The notes under the pieces were generated by a model. That model did no database searches. It was not told the DNA's origin and was given only the letters and a program-made list of their open reading frames with translations. From Euptelea pleiosperma (lineage: Eukaryota; Streptophyta; Magnoliopsida; Ranunculales; Eupteleaceae), in NCBI GenBank assembly GCA_035048495.1, contig CM068547.1:26047913-26111912 (forward strand): a DNA stretch of 64,000 bases. Reading direction: 5' to 3'. Below are positions 49,913 to 61,225 of this stretch, piece after piece. The first letter of the stretch is position 1. Each line of letters opens with the position of its first letter. The position numbers were made by a program, and so were the translations under genes.

Positions 49913-50205
49913 CCATTTTGACAACCGTTTGGCGTACCCGCATAGAAGATGAATCAATGGTTGATTTTTGGTGAGGATGATATCTATGGTGAGGAAAATC
50001 CAAATCATTCCGATATTCATAGACTGGTTTAAAAGTCGAAGAATTATGGACCATCGATTTTTACCGTGTAACTTGAAAACCACATTTGATGGGGTTAGAA
50101 ATTTCAGAATGGGCTGATTTTTTGTTGGGGTGATCTATATGGTGAGGAGATCGACCTCACCAAAAATCAGCCATTGATTCATCTTCTACGAGGGTACAAC
50201 AAAAT
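49913..50205. mobile_element. Family B MITE
   Basis: It starts at TTTTGACAACCGTTTGGCG and carries AGAAGATGAATCAATGG and the mirrored CATTGATTCATCTTCTA arm. The outer GGGTCGGG tips are absent. Confidence 0.6.
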
Positions 50206-50464
50206 TGTTACCCAAAACAAAAACAAAATTTGCAACATCCGAGTAAATCTTTGATGACCCACGTCCGTTGTTAACGTTGATGACGGATTATGAGCTACGT
50301 GGCATATTCCTAAAGACCACTGACGGAATAGTTGTTTGAAGTTTGAACCATCCCTAGGTGGACCTAGAGAACAAAAATCAACCTGATTAGTGAATTTTAG
50401 CCGTTGGATTAGTATTTTTCTTGAGTTTACATTTAATCGTGGGATTGTAGCAATATTTGGGGCA

Positions 50465-50815
50465 TGGTTTAAAAAACCGCTGATATAACGGATATGTTAT
50501 ATACTGTTAAAATGCTGAAAAAATAACAGCAGTTATTTTCCATTATTTTTCCGTTATAACAAAAATATTAACTTACTTTTTGAAAAAACATGTGAAAAAA
50601 ACGGCCATTATTTCTGTTATTCATCTGTTATATTCTGTTTTTGGAAATTAGATCTTTAAATATCAAAATTTGAATTTCAGTGCCATTTTTATCTTGGTAT
50701 TTTCCATTTTTTACCCTTGAGCGTCACAATTCATTATAACGGCCGTTATGACAAAAAATTGTAACACCCCCAATCGTTATACCGTTCTAACAGCCCCTTT
50801 TAAACCTTGATTTGG
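50465..50815. mobile_element. Family D MITE nested in the family A element
   Basis: It is bounded by ATGGTTTAAAAAACCGCTG and AGCCCCTTTTAAACCTTG. The interior has CCGTTATAAC, AACGGCCGTTATGAC and other family D phrases. Confidence 0.65.
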
Positions 50816-51254
50816 GGTACTCCATCCAAAGGTTAGAAATCACTAATCATGCTGACCTTTTTTCCTCTCTAGGTCCACCTAGGGATGGGCCAAACATCCA
50901 TACGACCAGTGGTCTCTAAGGAGTAAGACTTTGACAACAGGGTACAATAGGAGCCACGTGGCATACTCTTAGACAGGGCCGTCTCGACCGTAAGGCTAGT
51001 AAGGCGGTCGCTTTAGGCCCCCACATGTGAGAAGGTCCCAAAATAATTTAATTTACGAATGACTATTTATGATATAACCGTACATGATTGATGTATTATA
51101 TAAAGTAAAATTTCCTCTCTACTCTGGCACATTTGACTTTTTCTCCTCCTTCAAAAATGAAATAGACTCCAAAATAATTTTATTTACAAATGAGCCACCA
51201 TATAAAACAAAAATGTACTATATAAAACAAATTCCCCTCTCTAGTTCCCTTTAC

Positions 51255-51637
51255 GAGTAAAATTATTTTCACAGCGTTGTGATATATGCTTATGGCACAA
51301 CGCACAATACTAGCCATGTGGCACCCTCTTAGTGGACGCTGACTGTATGGATATTTGGCTAGTACCTTGGTAGACCTCTAAACTAAAAATCAGCCTAATT
51401 AGTGATATCTAAGCGATTCCATTAAAGTTATTTTCATCTGTTTGATTTTATAAATGGTAGGAATTTGAGCATTATTGAGCGTTATTTAGGTGCAAAGATC
51501 CAAAGGTTGTAAATCACTAATCAGGATGATTTTGGTTTCTAGGTCCTCCAAGGGACTGGCCAAACATCCATATGGTCAGCGTCCACTAAGTGAGTGCCAC
51601 GTGGCTCGTATTTTGCATTGTGACAGTAGTTTTACTC
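51255..51637. mobile_element. Family A MITE inside the hAT element
   Basis: The left tip GAGTAAAATTATTTTCACAG is mirrored by TGACAGTAGTTTTACTC. The arms TACTAGCCATGTGGCACC and GAGTGCCACGTGGCTCGTA match. No convincing duplication was found. Confidence 0.75.
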
Positions 51638-51668
51638 CACTTTTTCTCTTCTCCTCACTCAGCGTGTT

Positions 51669-52020
51669 ATAGAGAAGGTATACTTGAGATCTTGTCAAAT
51701 GTGGAAGCACATTTTTGTTACTTATCGTGACCGCATGGATGCTTAGCCCACCCCTCAGTAGACATTATACAAAAAATCAGCTTGTTTGATGATTTTTAGC
51801 CATTGGTTTTAGTTCTCAAAAAAGTGGATGAATTCAACGGCCATAAGAACGCCTTAAAAAGTACTAAAATCTAATGGTTAAAGATTATCGATCAGGGTGA
51901 TTTTTGGTGTGTATATCCACCAAGGTGTGGGGTAAACATCCGTGCGGTCAGTGGGCCCAGACGACATCGATGAGTAATGAAAATCATATATGCTTCTACA
52001 TTCAGAAAATCTTTTTGGAA
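51669..52020. mobile_element. Family C MITE inside the hAT element
   Basis: The left GGTATACTTGAGATCTTGTC resembles a degenerate family C tip. The arms TGACCGCATGGATGCTTAGCCC and CATCCGTGCGGTCAGTGGGCCC are mirrored. Confidence 0.65.
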
Positions 52021-52627
52021 AGATAGATTTTAGATAAAGATTTTCTATTATGTATAAGTAAAATTTTAATTAAGTATTATTTGTAATAATATATTAAATA
52101 CTAAAAGCCTCATCGCCTTAGGCCCCAATTTGTATCGAGACGGCCCTGCTCTTAGAGGACTCTGACTGTATGGATGTTTTTCCAGTCCCTGTATGGACCT
52201 ACAAATCAGCTTGATTTGTGATTTCAAACCTTTGGATCTTTGTACCTCAAATATGGTCAATAATGCTCAAATTTCCCACGGTTAAAATCAACCCATGAAA
52301 ACAATGCCAATCAACGCCTAGAAATCACTAATCGGGCTGATTTTTGGTTTATAAGTCCACCTAGTGATTGGCCAAACATCCATACGGTTAGAGTCCTCTA
52401 AGAGAGTTCCACGTGGCTCGTATTGTACCCTGTCATCAAAGTTTTATTCGTCTCTAAGAGTGTGCCACATGTCTCATAATGGGGTCCATCATCAACGTTA
52501 AAGTCGAACGTCCGTCATGAAGGACACATTCTGTGCTGATTACAAGAGAAGAGGACTGGACCAGTTTAAGCCTTTACCGTTGTTGCACTCCATTGTTGAG
52601 AACCGAATTATTGCACGTGCCATCGAT

Positions 52628-52722
52628 CCAGTTTGTCCGATCCATGGACCACATAACCCACATGCAGACTTCATTATCCAGTTTGTCCAATCCATGGACC
52701 ACATAGCCCACATGAAGACTTG
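52628..52722 (+). repeat. Two-copy tandem repeat, ~47 bp
   Basis: ATCCAGTTTGTCCGATCCAT, followed by GGACCACATAACCCACATG, is repeated with a few changes. The small plus-strand frame through it has no recognisable family. Confidence 0.75.
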
Positions 52723-52739
52723 ATAAACAGCGCTCAACA

Positions 52740-53409
52740 CCACCTCTGCATGCGACACGTAACCCTTTTTTGAAAATAGTGTTGCAACAATGTTGTCAGA
52801 GGTACATGTTGGACGCTGTTGCTTGCTCAACAGTGCTGTTGAGCCAAAATGTTGTCAGCCATGAATGTTCTAACATGGTATGTATTGAAGAATCAGTACA
52901 TGAAATTTTAATGAACTCGGAAGAAATTGTATGGAACGCTCCATGCATTTATTTCCCCGTATAATGATCTTGCATACAATGCGGGAATTTATACCTTGTT
53001 AATACGGGGTTTTCTTATCACATCGGATGCTAAAGTGGCAAATCAAGACCGTTCATTTATGGGCATTACAATGGAGAAAATTTAGTGTGTGGAGTATTTT
53101 TTTGGGGTGGAGTGTGTGTAACTAATCAAGTGATGCCATCTGTAAATGGTAATAAATTTACATCCCTAGGTGCACCTAGGGATTAGACTTGGGTTGGATT
53201 TAGGTAGATCCAGATCTGGATCCGACTATTGAACATGTCAACTCGATCAATATGGATCTAGATCCGATCCAAATCCGTAACTCGTGATCCAAATCTGAAT
53301 CAAGATCCGCATGTGAATATCCGGATCCAACCTAGATATGGTTTTATGTATGGGAGCGAGAACCACCAAGAACAAGGAAAAAACCTAAGGCACACTCCTA
53401 TCTCTCTAA
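52740..53409. other. Non-coding, nothing recognised
   Basis: It contains a small inverted pair at 52780-52850 (CAACAATGTTGTCAG, CCAAAATGTTGTCAG) and a GGATC/GATCC-rich stretch (53190-53345) similar to the hAT-like repeats at 18115 and 47152. No gene is supported. Confidence 0.3.
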
Positions 53410-53775
53410 GAGTGTGTCAAACCTGAATACCATATCAGCAAAGAAAATGTCTCTCCAATTAAGAAAAATGCTACCCCAACTAAATAAGTAAGCCTTAATG
53501 CTTATGATGGTTTCCTGAAGGGTACTTTCCTCACCTTTGAACACTCTCTCTTATTTCTCTCCATCAGTAAACCCCAAATGACTGCAAATGGCACCATCCT
53601 TCATAGAGAAAGCCCTCTAGCTGATGCTACAATCTTAAGCTAGCCTACAAATAGTGCTCCAATAGAATTTGGCAAGATCCAAAAAAAAGTTCAACTGTGC
53701 TAGAAAATATGACCAAATTTGTTTGACAAATCACAATGCAGCGGAAGACGATTTGTATTCTCACCATTAGACTTG
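53410..53775 (-). mobile_element. LINE remnant (zf-RVT region)
   Basis: On the minus strand the segment NTNRLPLHCDLSNKFGHIF and a following PNSIGALFVG and VPFAVIWGLLMERNKRECS match the zinc-binding reverse-transcriptase tail of plant LINEs. Stops and frameshifts break it, and neither end is defined. Confidence 0.6.
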
Positions 53776-54049
53776 AACATAACACAATAATTAACCAAAA
53801 TTCACTTTTTAGCGGGCCTATTTCATGTCCTCCCAACAAGTTGTGACATTTGAGTTTCGTAGTTCATATAATTGAACTTCTGAATTTATGAATATTATGA
53901 GGGGTTCTCTCAAATGATGGCCCCAAACATTTTGGATAAAAGCGTAGATGATGACATTCTCTCAAACGCGCAAAAAGAGATGGGATAGATTGGGGATAAA
54001 GTCACTTGGAACTTAACCGACGAGAGAAAAAACAATAATAGAATTGTAA

Positions 54050-54400
54050 GAGCATCTCCAACTGTGCTCTATTTCTCCAAAATGGAGATTTGTAACCCTC
54101 CAACCGTATTCTAAAAGGGGTCTCCATTCTAGAGACCCCATTTTGTGCCTCAAAATCTGGAGACCCCTGATGGATCTCTAAAATGGGTCTCTATTACTGT
54201 TCATGTACTATAATTCCTATTTTAACCTTATTATGTATTATATTAAATTTTAATATTAGTTGTGTCATTTTACGTTTCAAAGGAATAGTGATTTTAGAGA
54301 TAAAAATAGAGATGGTGATTGGAATTCACACAGTAACCAAGGTGTTGTAAATGCACTTTATTTTTGTACTCCAAAATAAAGATCTTCGTAGGAGATGCTC
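54050..54400. mobile_element. Tourist-like MITE with GAGCATCTCCAAC tips
   Basis: It starts GAGCATCTCCAACTGTGCTC and ends CGTAGGAGATGCTC, flanked by TAA on both sides (54047-54049, 54401-54403). The length is 351 bp. This tip is widespread in plant PIF/Harbinger MITEs. Confidence 0.88.
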
Positions 54401-54403
54401 TAA

Positions 54404-55055
54404 GCAAGCCAGCCGATGAGGGTTCGGGCTAGAATTTGTGTTATTTTTTGGGCTGGGTTGAAACACAAGCCATTTCAAAATCTCACAAAAGCTGGACATG
54501 TTTGGCCCACTCACATCCCTAGATTTTTGAGTCAACAATGAAAAGTACCAATGAAACCGTAGATTCCACTTCTTGGTGCGAAGATTGTGGAGAGAACGCC
54601 AACAATTCTACGGGCGATGCTAATAATTTTCTTGACTAAATTGACTTGATGGATTTGAAGCATTTTTTTGGTTTTTTGTTTTGGAAAGGGAAAGCTTGGG
54701 GTAAGGCGCGTAGGACCCCAACCAGCTATATTAAAAAACAAACATTACAAACATGCATCTTTACAACCACTAGCGTCTTCCACAATAATTTTGGAAAGAT
54801 CACTAGAAAACAAAAAAGGGAAAAAAGAAATTTTCATGTCAATAGAACAAAAAGAAACCAAATAGTCATAAGCCCAGTTGGTTTCACGAAAGGAGAAGTT
54901 AAAAGAAATACAATCAAAATGATGTAACATAGTATGAACGCTCTGGATACAAAATGATGTAATATAGACTTAAACATAACGGAAGAGTATTGAAGTATTT
55001 AAGAGTGTGCCATGTGTAAAGTACTGCCACGTGTAAGGTACAAGTGACGTTCCCC
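54404..55055. other. Non-coding, nothing firmly recognised
   Basis: Short open frames occur on both strands at 54530-54930, but none matches a family I know and all are interrupted. The region may be old gene or transposon debris. Confidence 0.3.
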
Positions 55056-55435
55056 TAGTTTAGTTATAATGCATCAATCTTATTATGGCTTCTCGTACAA
55101 ATAGTTTGTATGTGTTTTATTTTTATTTTTTGTTCCCCTAGTTTAGTTATAATGCATCAATCTTATTATGGCTTTTCGTACAAATAGTTTGTATGTGTTT
55201 TATTTTATTTTTTTGTTGTGTTTGTATCCTCTTCTTTCACCCAGCCATTGAATGTGAGATTTTTGTTTCCACATCTTTTCCTTTGGAAGTAGTGTCTCAT
55301 CTAAGTTGTGCTGGAGAGATCTTTCTTTGTCCAGATTTTCGTTGGTTGGTGGAAGTTATAACTATTACTACTTTAAAGCCAAAACTTGGGTTGAGGCATG
55401 ACGGTCACGGTCACACGGTATTCACCTTCACATAG
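55056..55435 (+). repeat. Duplicated ~380-bp block, copy 1, with local duplication
   Basis: The 80-bp start (AGTTTAGTTATAATGCATCA...ATAGTTTGTATGTGTTTTA) occurs twice in tandem, at 55056 and 55139. The block continues to TATTACTACTTTAAAGCC. A diverged second copy lies at 56075-56460. A peptide frame through it is not recognised. Confidence 0.7.
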
Positions 55436-55844
55436 GTGAAAGATGTTGTTGATAAACATTGGTGATATGAGATTTTGCACCATTACTTATTAAAACCCAT
55501 TACCTTCATCATATATAACACAAGAAAGACCATTCCATCAAATCGTAAGCGTTTGACATATTCAAACCTACTTAACGGAATAGAGTATTTTGAAGGGACT
55601 TGGGGAAAGAGTATTTTGAAGGGATTGGACAAGGGCTTGTCATGGACCCACACACCATCATCTATACTATTACCTGGTGTTGACGTCCGCGCGTGCTTCG
55701 ATTAAATGCCTCTCTACTTTAAAGGCAAAACCTTGCCTCAGTAAATGTCTCTCTATTTTAAAGCCAAAACCTAGGTTGGGGGTGAGCTCCTTGACATAGG
55801 CTTGGTTAAGGTTGTCCAACATGTCAACGGAGAGGGCTCATCGC

Positions 55845-56055
55845 CTAAGCCACATGGCACATTCTTAGAGCCCACTGACCATATGGATGTTTGTGATCAT
55901 ATCCCTAGGTGGACCTATATACAAAATATCAGCTTGATTAGTGATTTCAAACCTCTGGATTTGAGTACCCCAAATAACGCTCGAAATATACGGTTAAAAA
56001 TCAACCCATGAACACAACTCCAATCATCGATACAGTCAGTTATCTCTAAGAGTGT
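55845..56055. mobile_element. Family A MITE between the duplicated blocks
   Basis: CTAAGCCACATGGCACATTC, ACCATATGGATGTTTG and ATCTCTAAGAGTGTGC are partial family A arms around GATTAGTGATTTCAAACC. The outer tips are lost. Confidence 0.5.
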
Positions 56056-56074
56056 GCATGTATAATCCCCTAGT

Positions 56075-56460
56075 TTAGTTTTAATGCATCCATCTTATTA
56101 TGGCTTCTCGTACAAATAGTTTGTATGTATTTATTTTATTTCTTTGTTGTGTTTCTATCCTCTTCTTTCAGCCATCAAATGTGAGATTTTGTTCCATCAT
56201 CATTTCCTATGATATTGTGTCTCATCTAAGTTTTTTTTTCTTTTTGCGAGGTAAGCCTGTTTTTAAAGAGACCGGTAACTCGGTGAAGGCGGGTTTTTAA
56301 CCTAGGTCTATAGTATCATCATCACCCACAAACTTTACCAACTGAGCAAGCTGGCACCTTCATATCTCATCGAAGTTGTGTTGGAGACATCTTTCTTTGT
56401 CTAGATTTTGGCTGCTGGGGGGAAGTTATAATCTATTACTACTTTAAAGCCAAACCTCAC
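56075..56460 (+). repeat. Duplicated ~380-bp block, copy 2, split by a SINE
   Basis: It matches 55130-55385, with the join at CTCATCTAAGTT interrupted by the element at 56233-56364. Confidence 0.7.
56233..56364 (-). mobile_element. tRNA-derived SINE with 13-bp TSD
   Basis: On the minus strand the start CCAGCTTGCTCAGTTGG carries an A box and is followed by TAAAG. A decayed B box (GGTTAAAAACC) lies about 40 nt on. The 3' end is an A-rich tail (T-run at 56233-56239). TCTCATCTAAGTT (56220-56232) and TCTCATCGAAGTT (56365-56377) are target duplications with one mismatch. The empty site is visible in copy 1 of the duplicated block. Confidence 0.85.
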
Positions 56461-56477
56461 GCTTACATCTCTCATTA

Positions 56478-56812
56478 GTGATGATGAGGGACCACAATAT
56501 GAGTCACATGGCATACTCTTAGAGGCCACTGACTGTATCAATATTAGGCACATCGCTAGATGGACCTACATACAAATATAAGCCTGATTAATGATTTCAA
56601 ACCATTGGATTTGTACCCTAAATAATGCTTAAATTATATGGATAAAATCAACCCAAGAAAATGACTCTAATCCAATGCTTAGAAATCACTAATCAGGCTA
56701 ATTTTTGGTATGTAGTTCCACCTAGGGTTGGGCCAAACATCCATATGGTCAGTAGTCTCTAATAGTGTGCCACGGGGCTCATACTGCGGTCCATCATCAA
56801 TGCCGATGAGCC
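56478..56812. mobile_element. Family A MITE
   Basis: GATGAGGGACCACAATATGAG and CTCATACTGCGGTCCATCATC are mirrored near the ends. The arms CATACTCTTAGAGGCCACTG and CAGTAGTCTCTAATAGTGTGCC also match. Outermost tips are unclear. Confidence 0.65.
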
Positions 56813-57089
56813 CCTATAATCACTCAAGTGCAACACACGTGCTGCCTCCCCTAGTTCCCTTAATTTTTTTTTTGTTTTTGAATTTTCACAAAATTTTCTT
56901 TATGCCACTTTGTTTGAGCTACTTTTAAGATTTTTAATTTTCTGACAAATTTGAAAAGATACAACCACGTCGACTGAAAGTGAAATTGACGGGGATTTTA
57001 ATTTTCCCCAAAATCATGTTTTTGAATCCAACCTCTCTGTTTGACCAAGTGAAAGGATTTCGTTGGAAGCCCAACTTCATGAAGCCTAA

Positions 57090-58195
57090 GGGCGTGTTTG
57101 ATTGCCAAGTGGGAAAATTGCATTTTTCTTGGGAAAGCACAATTGTCTTTGTTTGATAGCCATTTTAAATCTGTATAATTTTCCTTACCAAGCCATTTAA
57201 TCTGGATAATTTTCTGGGAATTTTTGACATACCCCCCCATGATTTGAAAAATCTGACATACCCCCTATGACTCGGTCAACTGTCATTTGACCAGCGTTGA
57301 CCCAAGTTGACTACCAAATTTTGAATTAATGGACAAAAGTGCCCTTATCTTCAACCTTAGAACAAGGGTTTGGGTTTGGGCCAAAACCCAAACCCCAAAT
57401 CAAACATGAAAAGAGGAGATTAAAAATAAAAATCATTGTTGGTAAACCTGAGATTTTTTGTTTGGTTTTTTTTATGAATTAAGCAAAGATTGAAAATAAA
57501 AAATCATAAAATAGATAAAACTCACGAGGGAATGCGATTTCTTTTTAAAATTGAGAGAAACTTCTTTCCCAAATCCATGTCTCAAAAGCTTAAAATCTAA
57601 ATCGCTATTATTCTTATTTTTCATTTTTGTTAATGAAATTTTTAGAAATATAATTGTATGCTTTATTTATTTTTTTTTCAAAACCTTGAGTTTTAAATTG
57701 TTGCTGGAGTAGTGGTCGGCCAGCCATGAGACTACGGTGGGTTGGTCCCAGGTGATGGGCGGCCACCCCATTGGAGTCTCTTGGCTGGTCGTTCTCCATA
57801 GCAGTTCGATTTGGGGTTTAGGTTTTCCTAAACCATTGTTCCAAAGTTGGAAGATAAGGGCGTTTCTGTCATTTAATACAAAATTTGGTAGTCAACTCGG
57901 GTCAAATAACAGTGGACCGAGTCATAGGGGGGTATGCCAGCTGTTTCAATTGAGGGGGGGTGGGTGGGTGGGTGGTGTGTTATGTCAAAATTTTTAAAAT
58001 AACATGGGGGTATGTCGAAAATTCCCTAAGTGTCCCTACTAAGCCTGGAATTCAGTTCCATAGGTGAGAATTCATTTGCACCTGAAAATACGCCTTTATT
58101 TTCTCACATGATTGAAATATGTGTTCTCAGTTGCAATCAATCAGCCAATTAAGGCATTTTCCAGATGTATTTTCTCGGGAAAATTTTCTGCGCCC
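57090..58195. mobile_element. Tourist-like MITE split by another element
   Basis: The left part starts GGGCGTGTTTGATTGCC after TAA. The right part resumes at 58027 (TAAGTGTCCCTACTAAGCC) and ends TTTCTGCGCCC before TAG. The body text matches 43566-43855. Confidence 0.75.
57216..58026. mobile_element. Palindromic DNA element nested in the Tourist MITE
   Basis: The ends GGGAATTTTTGACATACCCC and CATGGGGGTATGTCGAAAATTCCC are inverted repeats that extend inward (GGTCAACTGTCATTTGACC, AAATTTGGTAGTCAACTCGG). The length is 811 bp. A duplication was not resolved, so the superfamily is open. A run of GGGTGGGTGGGTGGG sits at 57959-57973. Confidence 0.7.
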
Positions 58196-58489
58196 TAGGT
58201 TACTCACTATGAAGCATGTTTGAGAGAGTTGGGAGAGGGGAATGGGGATCCCACAAGCAAATTTTTTATCCAAATCAAATATAAACAAGCAGAGCCCACT
58301 TGTTGGGTCCACAAACATTTTAGAATACCCGGTTTGGCGAATCAGGTGCCATTATTTATCCTTTTGAGCATTTGTCTCAGACAACTGAATTGTAGAGGGG
58401 TTGCCCCATCCTCTACAATTCCACAGAATCAAACTCATGGTTTTCTATGGGGCAGATTTGGGCCCAACTCCATAGCCATATGCATGTGT

Positions 58490-58690
58490 TGGGGTGTAAA
58501 TTTGGCCCGCCGGCCCACTATGCATCCGAGGCAAGCTTGGGTTTAGAGTTTAGGCCTGCTGCTCAGTCAGAGCCATTATGAGGGTTTTGTGGGCTGGACC
58601 ACGGGCTGAGCCATATGGCCCATTTTCTCAGGTTACATGGCCCAGCCTGCAAAACCCCTTAATGGGCCTTGCGGCCCACCAAACATCATT
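58490..58690. repeat. GGCCCGG-type dispersed repeat
   Basis: It starts GGGGTGTAAATTTGGCCCGC and includes ATGGGCCTTGCGGCCCACC. It is diverged from the other copies. Confidence 0.5.
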
Positions 58691-58949
58691 TTCATTCAAA
58701 CATCATTTGGGGTGCAGAGGGTTCATTGTAAGCTGTCGTCCTGTGATAGTTCATCCCCTGTCATTGACTTGAGATCATAATAGGATTCACCGATCAATGG
58801 TCTGTAGTGAGAGAAAAATTGGTAAAGGATGTTTGGCTGGGATGATGACAAGAGAAACCAGGGTAGTGACAGTTTTGTGGGTATGTGTAACCACGAGAAT
58901 CAAGCTTCATCCACAGTCATTTCCATAGTGGGCTAAGGGATCATTTTGG

Positions 58950-59050
58950 GCTTGGGTGGGCTCGGGATAAAAAGGATCAGGCGTTAATAGAGGATCAGGG
59001 ACCAGTAAGTAGAGCTTGGGTGGGCTGGGGATAAAAAGGATAAGGGACCA
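58950..59050 (+). repeat. Two-copy tandem repeat, ~62 bp
   Basis: GCTTGGGTGGGCTCGGGATA, followed by AAAAGGATCAGG, is repeated at about 59012 with few changes, then GGGACCAGTGAGTAGA. Confidence 0.7.
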
Positions 59051-59056
59051 GTGAGT

Positions 59057-59375
59057 AGAACTTTGCTGACGGATGTCCGCCATCAACATTGATGACGGAC
59101 CACAGTATGAGTCACATTGGACATTTTTAGATATCTGACCATATAAATGTTTGGTCTATCCTAGATGGACCTACACAACAAAAATCAGCCTGATTAGTGA
59201 TTTCAAACCTTTGGATCTCTGTAGGAAGCCAAAATAATGGTCAAATTTCACGGTTAAAAATCAACCCATGAAAACGACTTCAATCCAACGCTTAAAAATC
59301 ACTAATCAGGCTAATTTTTTTGTATTTAGGCATACCTATGTTGGGCCAAACATCCATATGGTCACAAGGATCAAC
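59057..59375. mobile_element. Family A MITE, right tip lost
   Basis: AACTTTGCTGACGGATGTCC is the left tip variant also seen at 10500. The arms CAGTATGAGTCACATTGG and CATCCATATGGTCACAAGG bracket a normal family A core. Confidence 0.6.
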
Positions 59376-59429
59376 TCTTTTGCTTCAGTTGCATTTGCAT
59401 CGCATGTTTGCTCCACATGTCCTGTCCGA

Positions 59430-60090
59430 TGACACACACTATAGAACAAAGGACGTAATTGTTTAAATACAAACGAAACTCAGTTTAAATACTAAGTGAT
59501 GTAGAACGGGTTGTTGTGTAATTTCTGGAAAGTCAAAATCAGAGGAAATCAAGTCGAAAATGTGTCAACTTCAAACGGTCATAATTTGGCTATCGGAAGT
59601 CAGATTACTTATTATAGCATGCTCGTGGAGTGTCTCGAGGAGATCTACACCCTTTAGATCAATCTAAAGATTTATTGTCGATTTTCGAATAAAAAAGAGT
59701 TAGTATCGGAGTTCAAATTGCCGTTTTTAGGAAAATTTACTATTTTTGATAATTTTTGTTTAGCTTTTATTTTGCTATTTTTTGGTCGGGATCATTTTGG
59801 AAAGTCTTAGTTTGACAACTTAAGTTTATTTTAAGAGTTTCGTCAGAATTAGGTTTTTTTGCTATTTTTAATAAGTTTTCTAATTTCAATTAAATTAGGC
59901 TTTTGATTGTCTATTTAAAATTGGTTATGTTACGAATTGAGAATAATGAAATTTTGAGTTTTATTTTAAGTTTTCTTTTGTTTTCTCCTTGTGAGTTCAA
60001 GGTTGTATTTTCGGTAGAAGACGGATATCTTCTTCCTTGTTCGTACGAGCTTCCGCTACATTACTAAGAAAAGACCAACCTATTGATTTG
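59430..60090 (+). other. Probable LTR-element debris
   Basis: No gene. GAAATCAAGTCGAAAATGTG, CGGTCATAATTTGGCTATCGG and CTCGAGGAGATCTACACCC resemble long plant gypsy LTRs, and the block ends near TTGTGAGTTCAAGG. No termini or partner LTR were found, so the call is tentative. Confidence 0.35.
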
Positions 60091-60954
60091 TCAACATTCT
60101 AAAATTCTTATCTCCTAAAAATAATTTTCTTAAACAATAAGCAACTTCTAGTTTAATTTTAGAAATAAATAAAGAAAGTAAACTTTCCAATTGATATTAG
60201 CAATTTTGGCATTTTTAGCAACTTCATTCTTTCACCGTTCTTGGCTTCCAATTTGGTGATGCACGAAATCTTACTAGAAAGCCTAAGGTTTTCGGATCCC
60301 TGGACCCAAATCTTATTAGAAAGCCTTGGATTCCTCATGAGTCCCCATGTGCGTGTGAGCCTACTCGCTATTCTCTTTTATCTTACAAGTCTACATGGAA
60401 CAACTTATATATATAAGTAGCATTTCAAACTTGTAGTTTTCCAATGTGGGACTAAGTTTTTTATAAACATTACTCACTTGTACATATTACAAGTAGAGGT
60501 AGTTTGGGGTAATTTTCTCATTCACCTATAATGAGGTTTGGCCAACTGAATCAACCACGTTATTCTTTTTATTATAGAGATAGAAAATTAAACCACCATG
60601 GACCCACAAAAAGTTGTGGTTGGGTCCTACTTTAATTTATGTCCAAATAGACCCCGTTGGTCATGTATATTTGGGTTTAGAACCCAGATTTTTGCAACAC
60701 AACTTAGCGTAACCAGACTCCAAATCTTCATCCTTCTCACCTTGCGACCCTCATCATTGGCCATCTCTCTCTCTCTTTCTCTCTCTCACACACAAATTTT
60801 CCTTAGACTGAACTTAGAATTCTTTTGGTGATGTTTCGATTTTAGGTATGGGGTGAAGTTAGCAATTAAGTATGGTTTTAGACATTCGGGAGGAATTAGG
60901 ATCACCAACTAGTTTGATTAGTGCTTCTTGTGCACTATTTGATCACCACATTAG
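60091..60954. other. Non-coding, USE-like sequence on minus strand
   Basis: No gene is supported. On the minus strand, TTAGTCCCACATTGG (about 60440-60455) followed by a TATATATA run (60407-60417) imitates an snRNA promoter, but no recognisable RNA follows. A (CT)n run lies at 60763-60787. Confidence 0.35.
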
Positions 60955-61225
60955 TCCGGGCTTACAATCGGGCGGGCCGGGCCGGGCTCGAGCCAGGCCA
61001 CGGGCCAAATTGTCACCGTTACACCCAGTAGGTCATTTCCCTTAAGGGTGTTTTTCTACTTTTACATAGAGATACGGAAACCCTAGCACTTTTAAAGGCC
61101 TAAAAAGAGGGCTATTTTTTTTTTAAATAAATTTCAAGTCCTTAGGGCTCGGTTGAGCCCAAATTTGTAAGGCCCTTTGGGCCCAGTTCACACTCAAGGG
61201 GGCCCGGCCCTACCCAACCCTTAGC
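60955..61225. repeat. GGCCCGG-rich repeat
   Basis: ATCGGGCGGGCCGGGCCGGG and AGGGGGCCCGGCCCTACCC frame AT-rich sequence, followed by (TA)n at 61241-61260. Confidence 0.5.

Larger units (their letters stand above)
50974..52148. mobile_element. Non-autonomous hAT element, nested
   Basis: The ends CAGGGCCGTCTCGACC and GTATCGAGACGGCCCTG are inverted repeats. An 8-bp duplication CTCTTAGA lies at 50966-50973 and 52149-52156. The length is 1,175 bp, with no transposase frame. It contains two further MITEs (51255-51637 and about 51669-52020). Confidence 0.9.
50921..52449. mobile_element. Family A MITE nested, with perfect 9-bp TSD
   Basis: It starts GAGTAAGACTTTGACAACAG and ends TGTCATCAAAGTTTTATTC. 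The 9-bp duplication GTCTCTAAG lies at 50912-50920 and 52450-52458. Its left arm is split at CTCTTAGA by the hAT element. Confidence 0.87.
50241..52535. mobile_element. Outermost family A MITE of a nested stack
   Basis: The left tip GAGTAAATCTTTGATGACCC and the arm GAGCTACGTGGCATATTCC start the element. Its right arm resumes only at 52459 (AGTGTGCCACATGTCTCAT) and ends around GTCCGTCATGAAGG. Inside are a family D MITE (50465-50815) and a second family A element (50921-52449). Confidence 0.7.

Noticed and set aside
60405..60460. Possible second snRNA gene promoter on the minus strand
   Set aside because: The USE-like AGTCCCACATTGG differs from the consensus and nothing like a U RNA follows. 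The context looks like LTR debris.
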